Below are positions 18,403 through 25,707 of a stretch of 64,000 bases of DNA, in pieces. The notes below the pieces were generated by a model. It did not search any database. It was not told the DNA's origin and worked only from the letters and a program-made list of their open reading frames with translations. This DNA comes from Tianweitania populi. GTDB taxonomy: Bacteria; Pseudomonadota; Alphaproteobacteria; Rhizobiales; Rhizobiaceae. The translations under genes were made by a program, and so were the position numbers. The stretch lies in contig NZ_BMZQ01000003.1 of the NCBI RefSeq assembly GCF_014652875.1, positions 1 through 64,000 on the forward strand. The letters are read 5' to 3'. Within the stretch, counting starts at the first letter, position 1. Each line of letters starts with the position of its first letter.

Positions 18403-19578
18403 ATGAGGACATCCCGAAGAGCATCCTATGACGGCGTCGTGGTCACGACGCCCGTCACCATCCCTTACCAGCGCTATTCCGTGGAAAGCGCGCATTGGTG
18501 GATCGGCCGTGCTTTGCGCGGTCTTGTTGATGCTTCGGGAATAAGCCCGCGCGACATCGACGGCTTCTGCCTGTCGAGCTTCACCGTCGGCCCGGACACA
18601 GCCATTGGCCTGACGCAGCATTTCGGGTTGAGCGTGCGCTGGCTCGACCATATCCCGCTTGGCGGGGCGAGCGCCGTTGCCGCTTTCCGGCGGGCGGCGC
18701 GCGCGGTGCAGGCCGGCGACGCCGACATCGTGGCATGCGTGGCGGGCGACACCAACCACGTCGATTCCTTCCGCCGCACGCTGGAGAATTTTTCCCGCTT
18801 CGCCGCCGATGCCGCTTACCCCTATGGCGCGGGGGGGGCCAATGCGAGCTTCGCGCTGATCGCGCGCCATTACATGAACCGCTTCGGGATTTCCCGCGAG
18901 GATTTCGGCCGCATTGCCGTGTCGCAGCGCGACAACGCCCTGCGCAATCCCAATGCCTTAATGAAGACGCCGCTGACGCTCGAACAGTATATGGCGGCGC
19001 GGCCGATCGCCGATCCGATCCACCTGTTTGATTGCGTGATGCCCTGCGCCGGCGCGGAAGCCTTTCTTGTGATGCGCGAGGAAAAGGCCGCCGCCGCCAA
19101 ACTCAAGGGTGCGCGCGTGCTGGGCACGATCGAGCGCCACAATGCGCGCCTCGACGATGTCGTGCAGAACCATGGCGGCTGGATCGCCGACATCGACGAT
19201 CTGTGGGGCATGGCCGGCGCAGCGCCCGGCGATCTCGACTTCGTGCAGACCTATGACGATTATCCGGTGATCGTGATGATGCAGCTCGAGGATCTCGGCT
19301 TCTGCAAAAAGGGCGAAGGCGCCGAATTCGTCCGCAGCCATGACCTGACGATCGACGGCACCTTCCCCCACAACACCACCGGCGGCCAGTTGTCGGCGGG
19401 ACAGGCGGGTGCGGCCGGCGCTTATATCGGCGTCACGGAGTCGATCCGCCAGGTGCTGGGCACGGCCGGTCCGACCCAGGTCAAGGATGCGCGGCTCGGC
19501 CTCGCGTCCGGCTTTGGCATGATCAACTATGATCGCGGCCTTTCGTCCGGCGCCATGATCATTGCGGGAGAAGGCTGA
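18403..19578 (+). CDS. SCP2-type thiolase-like protein
   Basis: 391 residues of the thiolase superfamily, sterol-carrier/lipid-transfer subgroup. The region of the usual nucleophilic Cys reads IPLGGASAVAAF with no Cys. The C-terminal NTTGGQLSAGQAGAAGAYIG supplies the conserved His/Gly loop, and FDCVMPCAGAEAF is near residue 210. Members of this branch that lack the nucleophile, such as Ltp2, act as retro-aldolases together with a DUF35 partner; BbsAB is another thiolase-DUF35 pair. The next gene, overlapping by one base, encodes exactly such a DUF35 domain. Reaction assigned by family, substrate unknown. Confidence 0.87.
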   Translation: MRTSRRASYDGVVVTTPVTIPYQRYSVESAHWWIGRALRGLVDASGISPRDIDGFCLSSFTVGPDTAIGLTQHFGLSVRWLDHIPLGGASAVAAFRRAARAVQAGDADIVACVAGDTNHVDSFRRTLENFSRFAADAAYPYGAGGANASFALIARHYMNRFGISREDFGRIAVSQRDNALRNPNALMKTPLTLEQYMAARPIADPIHLFDCVMPCAGAEAFLVMREEKAAAAKLKGARVLGTIERHNARLDDVVQNHGGWIADIDDLWGMAGAAPGDLDFVQTYDDYPVIVMMQLEDLGFCKKGEGAEFVRSHDLTIDGTFPHNTTGGQLSAGQAGAAGAYIGVTESIRQVLGTAGPTQVKDARLGLASGFGMINYDRGLSSGAMIIAGEG

Positions 19579-20819
19579 TGGTTGAGCCGCTGCAAAAGCC
19601 GGGCCGCAAGAACCCGCTCGATCGCACGAGGCAGCAGGCGCTGCCACCGGCCGGCCGCAGCCGCAAGGGCCAGTTGCTCACGCTCGCTGCCGCGCAAGGG
19701 CGCTTTGCCCTGCAATGCTGCAGTGAATGCGGCCTGTTCTGTTACCCCGCGCGCGACGCCTGCCCCAACTGCCTGTCGGCCGACCTTCCGCTGACCGATG
19801 CGCCGAACGGCGGCACGATCGTTTCCGAAACAACCGTGCGCGTGCCCACCGATGTGTATTTCCGCGAGCGCGCGTCCTGGCGCATCGGCATCGTCAAGCT
19901 CGATTGCGGCCCCGAAATGGTGGCGCATCTTCATGCCGATTGTTATGACGGCGAGCGCGTGCGCATGTCCCTGCAGCTCGACAAGTCCGGCCAGGCCGTG
20001 GCCTTTGCCCGCCCGACCGAAAAGACCCCTAACCAGGCCGATGACAGGCAATGGCGTGAAATGACGGCAACACCCAAATTCCGGCGCGCTTTGGTCACCA
20101 ATGGCCGCACCGCGCTTGGCCAGGCTGTGGCGGCAGCGCTGAAGGCGGCCGGCGCGGAGGTTTATGTCGGCCTCGCCGACCCCTGGAAGCCATTTCCCGG
20201 CGAGGAAACACTGAAGCGCGACCACCATGTCGTGCCGCTCGATGTGGCCGATGAGCGTTCCGTTCAGGAACTCGCAGCCGATCTTGGCGGCAAGATCGAT
20301 ATTCTCGTCAACTCAACGGAGCATGTGCGTCCCGGCGGCTTGCTGGACCGGCGCGTCACCAACGCGGTGAAAGACGAAATGGATCAGCATCATTTCGGCT
20401 TCGTGCATCTGGCGCAGGCCTTTGGCCCTGCCATGCGCGCGCGCGGCGCCGATGGCGTCAACAGCGCCGCCGCATGGGTCAACGTATTTTCCGTTTATGC
20501 GCTGGCGAACTGGGCGCCCTTCGGCACCAACAGCGCAGCACAAGCCGCCGCCTTGTCCCTGTCGCACTGCCTGCGCGGCGAATTGCGTCTCGGCGGCGTG
20601 CGGGTGGTCAACCTGTTCACCGGCCCGCTCGATACCGAATGGTTCCAGACCGTGCCGCCGCCCAAGCTCGCACCCAAAGCGGTTGCCAGCGCCATCGTTG
20701 CCGCGCTTGAAAACGGCACCGAGGACGTGTTTGTGGGCGATGTCGCGGAAGATGTGCGCCAGCGGCTTCTTGCGAATCCGAAGGCGCTGGAACGCGACCT
20801 GAACCAGCGCATTTCCTGA
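19578..20819 (+). CDS. DUF35 (Zn-ribbon/OB-fold) protein fused to an SDR domain
   Basis: 413 residues with two parts. Residues 40-155 form the DUF35 partner domain: the zinc ribbon is CSEC (48-51) and CPNC (62-65), then an OB fold. Residues 165-413 are a Rossmann-fold SDR. The SDR half is degenerate: the cofactor motif reads TNGRTALG, NNAG is replaced by NSTE, and the usual YxxxK position reads FGTNS, so both catalytic Tyr and Lys are absent. DUF35 proteins bind SCP2-type thiolases, and the thiolase gene is adjacent. The SDR half may be a CoA-ligand or scaffold domain. Confidence 0.85.
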   Translation: MVEPLQKPGRKNPLDRTRQQALPPAGRSRKGQLLTLAAAQGRFALQCCSECGLFCYPARDACPNCLSADLPLTDAPNGGTIVSETTVRVPTDVYFRERASWRIGIVKLDCGPEMVAHLHADCYDGERVRMSLQLDKSGQAVAFARPTEKTPNQADDRQWREMTATPKFRRALVTNGRTALGQAVAAALKAAGAEVYVGLADPWKPFPGEETLKRDHHVVPLDVADERSVQELAADLGGKIDILVNSTEHVRPGGLLDRRVTNAVKDEMDQHHFGFVHLAQAFGPAMRARGADGVNSAAAWVNVFSVYALANWAPFGTNSAAQAAALSLSHCLRGELRLGGVRVVNLFTGPLDTEWFQTVPPPKLAPKAVASAIVAALENGTEDVFVGDVAEDVRQRLLANPKALERDLNQRIS

Positions 20820-20833
20820 AAGGGCGGACGATC

Positions 20834-21613
20834 ATGACCGACAACACCGCCATCGCTTTCGCGACCGCCATTGCGCAAGGGTCGCTACGCGTCGTGGACC
20901 TCACCTTCACGCTGTCGCCCGACATGCCGGTGATCGTGCTGCCGCCGGAATTCGGCCAATCATCGCCCGTGCGCATCCAGCAGATCTCGCGCTACGACGA
21001 GAACGGGCCTGGCTGGTACTGGAACAACATCACGGTTGGGGAACATACCGGCACGCATTTCGATGCACCTGTTCATTGGTATACGGGCAAGGACCTGCCC
21101 AACAACGCGGTGGATACGCTGCCGGTGGAGCACATGATCGCACCGGCCTGCGTGATTGACTGTTCGGCGCAGGCTGCTGCCGATCCCGACTTCCTGCTCA
21201 CCCGCGCGTTCGTGGAAGACTGGGAAAAATCCCACGGCCGCATTCTCGCCGGACACTGGGTTCTCCTGCGTACCGACTGGTCGAAGCTTGGGCCCCGCGA
21301 CTTCGCCAATCTGCGCGAAGACGGCGCCCATACGCCCGGCCCGGATTCAAACGTCATGGAATGGCTGGTCAACGAGCGCGACATTCTTGGCTTTGGCACT
21401 GAAACCATCGGCACCGATGCCGGTCAGGGCAGCCATTTCGCCCCCCCTCACCCCGCCCACCATTTCCTTCATGGCGCCGGCCGCTACGGGCTGCAATGCC
21501 TGCGCAATCTCGACCAACTGCCGCCCACCGGCGCGATCCTGATTACTACGCCGCTTAAGATCCTCAACGGCTCCGGCAGCCCGTTGCGGGTGCTCGGCGT
21601 CGCGCCGAGCTAG
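20834..21613 (+). CDS. Cyclase/kynurenine formamidase-family metal-dependent hydrolase
   Basis: 259 residues. The metal-binding signature HTGTHFDAPVHW lies near residues 74-85; GTDAGQGSHFAPPHPAHHFL supplies the distal His residues. VDLTFTLSPDMPV near residue 23 is the usual N-terminal start of the fold. The family hydrolyses amides, esters or cyclic products, including formylkynurenine and isatin. It is 14 bases after the DUF35-SDR gene and closes the operon. A late ring-opening or deacylation step would fit the island. Confidence 0.88.
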   Translation: MTDNTAIAFATAIAQGSLRVVDLTFTLSPDMPVIVLPPEFGQSSPVRIQQISRYDENGPGWYWNNITVGEHTGTHFDAPVHWYTGKDLPNNAVDTLPVEHMIAPACVIDCSAQAAADPDFLLTRAFVEDWEKSHGRILAGHWVLLRTDWSKLGPRDFANLREDGAHTPGPDSNVMEWLVNERDILGFGTETIGTDAGQGSHFAPPHPAHHFLHGAGRYGLQCLRNLDQLPPTGAILITTPLKILNGSGSPLRVLGVAPS

Positions 21614-21707
21614 GCGGCATAAAGCCGTATTGCGTCGCCAAGTCCGACTCCGGCACGATCTCGTTGGTGAGCACGAAATCAGGCTGCAACAGCACGGCGC
21701 GCGCTGA

Positions 21708-21884
21708 GCGCAGGTGCTGAGCCTCCTGATGGAGCTGTCAAGGGAAACAGGCCTGTCGGTCGCCTTCATCAGCCCCTGCGATGCCGTGTTCGCCGCACCG
21801 CAGGCTGCCTACACCCGCAAGCTCATCGACGCGATCCCCTTACCCGAACCCATGCCGGGCTGGCTCGACCGCACGGTCGCCTGA
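21708..21884 (+). pseudogene. Relic of an oligopeptide-type ABC ATPase C-terminus
   Basis: The frame reads AQVLSLLMELSRETGLSVAF, which matches the region just after Walker B in DppF-like ATPases (VQAQVL...LSVAFISHDL). It then jumps directly to CDAVFAAPQAAYTRKLIDAI, the extreme C-terminus, so about 40 residues are deleted in between. There is no Walker A or signature motif and no start codon context. The same C-terminal tail is seen in the intact ATPase at 54384-55994 (FTAPQAAYTRELINAI). Confidence 0.6.
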
Positions 21885-21940
21885 CGGCTTCAAACGCCGT
21901 GCCCGCCTCACCGCGTTCTTGTGAATCCCGGCAAGAAGAA

Positions 21941-21965
21941 AGGCGCGGCCGCCAACGCCGCGCCT
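21941..21965 (-). terminator. Rho-independent terminator of the solitary binding-protein gene
   Basis: AGGCGCGGC-N7-GCCGCGCCT forms a perfect 9-bp GC-rich stem, 22 bases after the binding-protein stop. On the minus strand it is followed by TTTCTTCTTG, a T-rich tail. Confidence 0.75.
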
Positions 21966-21986
21966 CCATCGTCGTCTGCTCAGCCC

Positions 21987-23141
21987 TTAATTCACCAGCT
22001 TGTATTCGCCGTTGTCGATCCTCACCAAGACGCGCGAGCGCTCATCGACGCCTAGGCTGCTTTCGGGTGTGTAGTTATAGACTGCATGGGTGCCGACCAC
22101 TTCCTTCGTGGTGAACAGCGCTTCGCGCAAGGCGCTCTTGAACTCCGGCGTTCCAGGCTTGGCGCCTGTTTCCAGCGCGCGCGTTGCGGCATCCGCGAAC
22201 ACCAGCCAACCGTCGAATGCGTAAGGAGCAAAGGCATCCTGCACGGCTTCGCCGTTAGCCTTCTGGTAAGCGTCGCGGAAAGCCAGTGCGACCTTCTTGA
22301 TGGGGTTGTCGTCTGAGAGTTGCTCAGCCACAACAACCGGGCCGGTCGGGCAGATGATGCCGTTTGCTTGCTCGCCGGCCACGCGCAGGAAGTCGGCCGA
22401 GATCAGGCCGTGATTGCCATAGATCTTACCGTTATAGCGACGGTCGGCCAACGCCAACGCAGGCAGCGCACCTGGCGTAGCGGTGCCGCCGATCATGACC
22501 GCATCCGGCTTGCGGGCCACGGCCTTCAATGCCTGTGCGGCCACACTCGTATCGGTGCGGGCATAGCGCTCGTCCGTTACGATCTCGATGCCGGCCTTTT
22601 CTGCGCTCGCCTTCAGCGATGCGCTGAGCAGATCGCCGAAGGCATCGGCAAAGCCGATGAAGGCGACAGTTTTCACGCCGTTGGCCTGCATGTGATCCAC
22701 GACGCCCTGCACCAGCAGTGGCATAGGTTGCGGCGTTTGCACGACCCACGGCCCGCCCTCGCCTTCCGGTGGCGGAGCAATCGGCGAGATGGCAACCATC
22801 GGCACCTTCAATTCGGCGGCAGCCGTTGCCATTGCGAGCGTTTGCGGCGCGCCGGCCGTGCCAATGATGATGTCGACATTTTCCTGTTCCACAAATTTGC
22901 GGGCGTTGCGCGCCGCGGTGGATGGGTCGGAGCCGTCATCGAGAACAACCATGCGGATCGGCTCCCCGTTGATCTCGCCCTTGTATTCGAAGCCGGCTTT
23001 GATGCCCTTGTGGTTGGGAATGCCGATCGAGGCTACGGCGCCGCTTAGCGCAGTTCCAACGCCAACGACGATCTCGGCTTGGGCGGCTTGCGAAGCCGCG
23101 CCGATAGACAGCGCTGTGACAGCAACGAGAGCAAACTTCAT
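21987..23141 (-). CDS. Solitary branched-chain-type ABC periplasmic binding protein
   Basis: 384 residues with a signal peptide (MKFALVAVTALSIGAASQAA, cleavage near AQA-E). The mature protein has the LivJ-like fold (VGVGTALSGAVASIGIP, VEQENVDIIIGTAGAPQTLA). It follows the paralogue at 15542-16696 motif for motif, and both carry FRDAYQKANGE. No permease or ATPase gene adjoins it: relics lie downstream and an exonuclease remnant upstream. It may dock on the Liv complex at 11885-15413 and widen its substrate range. RBS GGAGAGG precedes the ATG, and a terminator follows the stop. Confidence 0.9.
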   Translation of the reverse strand: MKFALVAVTALSIGAASQAAQAEIVVGVGTALSGAVASIGIPNHKGIKAGFEYKGEINGEPIRMVVLDDGSDPSTAARNARKFVEQENVDIIIGTAGAPQTLAMATAAAELKVPMVAISPIAPPPEGEGGPWVVQTPQPMPLLVQGVVDHMQANGVKTVAFIGFADAFGDLLSASLKASAEKAGIEIVTDERYARTDTSVAAQALKAVARKPDAVMIGGTATPGALPALALADRRYNGKIYGNHGLISADFLRVAGEQANGIICPTGPVVVAEQLSDDNPIKKVALAFRDAYQKANGEAVQDAFAPYAFDGWLVFADAATRALETGAKPGTPEFKSALREALFTTKEVVGTHAVYNYTPESSLGVDERSRVLVRIDNGEYKLVN

Positions 23142-23702
23142 GAGAACCTCTCCATGGAAAGAAACCGCTGCGCGCTCGGAGCCAGACGCCTTCTTGCTGG
23201 CAGCGCAACAAGCGTATTCGGAGCAAAGCAGCGGGAAGGTCGCGTCGTCAAGTCGCCATAGCGGCAGGATCGGCCATTAAGCTTATTTTCAAGGCTCGCT
23301 TTGTATATCGGCTTTGCAGTAGTGGCCCTCGCTCCGAATACGGCAGCCGCTGCATTTGTCCAAGAGGTCGAATGTCAGAGTCCAATGCAACAATATATTC
23401 GTCATGCCCTCCAATCTGATCGTCTATTGCCAGTGAGGTAGATAATTTTGACTTCACCGTGGTCGGCTGCGAAAGCCTACCCGAGCTTTGAGTGCGATAC
23501 CCACAGTCGGAACTGCCGCCAGAGGCACGAACTGCTACCTAGGCGCGCCGTTTTCTACAGGAATTCCCAAGGCTCGACGAATCCGTCTTTCCATATTCAG
23601 CTGTGCTTGTTCGCGCCCAAAACTACCGCGTCAAATTGTGATCTAACTAAGCAAGTGCTGCCGTGCTGGCGCTCTCGCTTCAGAAGACTCTTGAGGGTGC
23701 AG
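23142..23702. other. Intergenic region without a recognisable gene
   Basis: 561 bases upstream of the solitary binding protein. Apart from its promoter/RBS end near 23142-23160, I see no coding signature. Base composition becomes less GC-rich than in the flanking island. It separates the catabolic island from the recombinase/exonuclease scar. Confidence 0.5.
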
Positions 23703-24696
23703 TCAGAGACGGAACCTATTCTCAGCGGTGAGGCGGATCGTCAACGGCTCGGCCTCATCCCACCGGTAGATCTCCGTACGTAGATAGTGGAGCTCGTCGT
23801 CGTAAAGATCCTCATCCACCTCGATCCACCACGCTTTAGGTCTGCCGTCACTGCCGTCCGACCACCGATATCCCCTCGCTTTTAGATGATCCTTCATGTC
23901 GAACGGTGAGTTCTCGGCGAAGATGCGGATCCTGCAGCGTGTACTGGATCGAAGCAGCTCGGCAAAAGGAGATTGCCCGCCCTCCTCTACAGCCCTTGCC
24001 AGCACCTCAGGCAGCGCATGACAATCATCAGTCGCGCGATGCCCCTCATGGAAGAGACCTGACTGGCCAACGAGATAGCCGAGCTTGTTGCCTTCGAAAC
24101 CGAGATCAGCCCACTTGATCTCCGATACCGAGCAGGCCCAGGCTTTCGGCACAAACGACGGCGAAAGCTTCTCGCAGAAGGGCCGATAAAAGGCTGCGTT
24201 ATGCGCGATTATCAAATTGGCCGGCTCGATCAAAGCATCCAGTGTGGCGATGTCGAACTCCTGTCCGGCAACCATATCGTCTGTGATGCCAGTAAGGCGG
24301 GTGATCTCTGGAGGGATAGGCGAAGAGGGCTGACGTAGTCCGCTATAGATGCTGACCACGTCGCCGACGATGCCTTCATTATTGTACGTGCAGGCCACAG
24401 CGCCGATCTCGATCACCTCGTCCCTTGCGTGCTGCAGACCGGTTGTTTCAGCATCAACCAACACAGCTAGGTTCGGGTATGCGCTTTGGCGGCGTGGAAC
24501 TACCTGCCTGGGAACCAGCTTGCGCGGCACTCTGTAGTGGCCGCTTTGTTCTAGCCGTTGAGCTGCCACTTCCGCGTTCGAGGTCTCCAGAGTTGCAGCG
24601 AAAGCCTCTTTCCGCTTCTTACGCAGTGGTCGCGGTGATTGCCGATAGCCCGGAGCCTCGTCAAAAAAGGTCGAACTGAGAAGTTGCTGTCTTCAT
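23703..24696 (-). pseudogene. DnaQ-like 3'-5' exonuclease, apparently decayed
   Basis: A DEDDh-type exonuclease. VDAETTGL carries the first acidic pair and GHRATDDCHAL the His/Asp pair. The second exo motif reads HNAAFYRPF, where the family has HNAxFD, so a catalytic Asp is Tyr (codon TAT where GAT is expected). A plausible original start is ATG 24696 (MKTATSQFDLF) after a GGGCGGGGG site, but its frame stops in a T6 run; removing one T joins it to the open frame ahead of the GTG at 24569. If GTG 24569 is the real start the gene is intact in frame but still lacks the Asp. Confidence 0.6.
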
Positions 24697-24749
24697 GCCC
24701 CCGCCCTCGCCTTCTTCGACGGCGCGGATTTGCCAGCGGATGGTCCTGA

Positions 24750-25313
24750 TCATCCGATACGGGCGAGCGTGTCGATCAGAGTAGAACGCGCAACGCTGAA
24801 GGTACGGCATACCGCAGACTTGCTGACGCCGGCCTCGAGGGCTTCAATGATCTGGTCGATCTTTTCCTGATCAAGCGCCTGTGGCTGCCCTGCCCGCTTG
24901 CCTCTTCGTTTAGCAGCCGCCAATCCCGCAATGACCCGCTCACGAGTGAGCGCCTGTTCATACTGGGCAAGCGCACCGAAGATCGAGAACAGCAGTTCGC
25001 CGTGAGGCGTGCTCGTGTCCATCTGTTCGGTCAGCGAGCGAAACGCAACACCCCTCCCCTTCAGGTCGGCGATGATGGACAGGAGGTGCGGCAGAGATCA
25101 GCCAAGACGATCAGGCTTCCAGACCACAAGGCAGTCACCACTGCGCAAGTCTTCCATGCAGGCATTTAGTCCGGGGCGATCGTCCCGTGTTCCCGAAGCT
25201 TTATCCTGGTCTAGATGACGCTCATCAACACCAGCGGTGATCAGCGCATCACGCTGCAGATCGACTGACTGACGATCATCAGCGGACGAAACACGCATGT
25301 AGCCAACTAGCAT
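24750..25313 (-). pseudogene. Serine recombinase (resolvase/invertase) with one nonsense codon
   Basis: The frame encodes 187 residues in total, the normal size for a Tn3-type resolvase or Hin-type invertase. The catalytic Ser is in GYMRVSSADD at residue 9-10, and the C-terminal HTH ends in SKSAVCRTFSVARSTLIDTL. TGA at 25098-25100 interrupts it after KPDRLG; the family has Arg there, and CGA to TGA explains it. Upstream and downstream are in the same frame. ALTRERVIAGLAAAKRRGKR is the long linker helix region. No transposase gene accompanies it, so it is a leftover of a mobile element. Confidence 0.85.
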
Positions 25314-25347
25314 GTGCGGGAAACCCTAAATCGTATGTTCCCGCACA
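25313..25347. repeat. Inverted repeat at the recombinase 5' end, possible res-like site
   Basis: TGTGCGGGAA and TTCCCGCACA form a perfect 10-bp inverted repeat separated by 15 bases, starting at the recombinase start codon. Resolvase binding sites and element ends lie in this position in Tn3-type units. It could also be a simple operator. Confidence 0.5.
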
Positions 25348-25707
25348 CTACACGATTTCGAAAGTAATTTTCGTACAAACCTGGACTACTCACAGGTTCG
25401 TTCTAGCGGCACTTAGGTCATTGATCGAAAATCATGTATTTTCCGACACATCGTATTTCGGCAAGCTTCAGCCTGTTGCAAATTTCCTAACGGAGCTGCC
25501 GCTCAGACATTTTACTCGGAGGGTATGGCTTACGGTTACTTTGATCTAAAGCCTGCCGCCTGTTTAACATATAATGCACGACAAGAAGATGTATTAGCAT
25601 GATATTTTCTGCGCGGCAGCTGACGGATAGGTTTGGTCTTGTGAATGATATAGCCGACGTTCGTTTCAGGCGATCTATAAGCACTGAATTACTGCTGCAC
25701 AGCTGAA
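25348..25707. other. AT-richer intergenic region without a recognisable gene
   Basis: 360 bases between the recombinase and the end of the DMFase-like gene. Composition is clearly more AT-rich than the flanking genes, in keeping with foreign or decayed DNA. No ORF with family signatures, tRNA or terminator of note was seen. Confidence 0.5.

Noticed and set aside
21618-21710. Minus-strand segment LTNEIVPESDLATQYG resembling a GntR winged helix or ABC fragment
   Set aside because: Only about 30 residues without a start or conserved neighbours; too short to assign, kept as a note beside the ABC relic.
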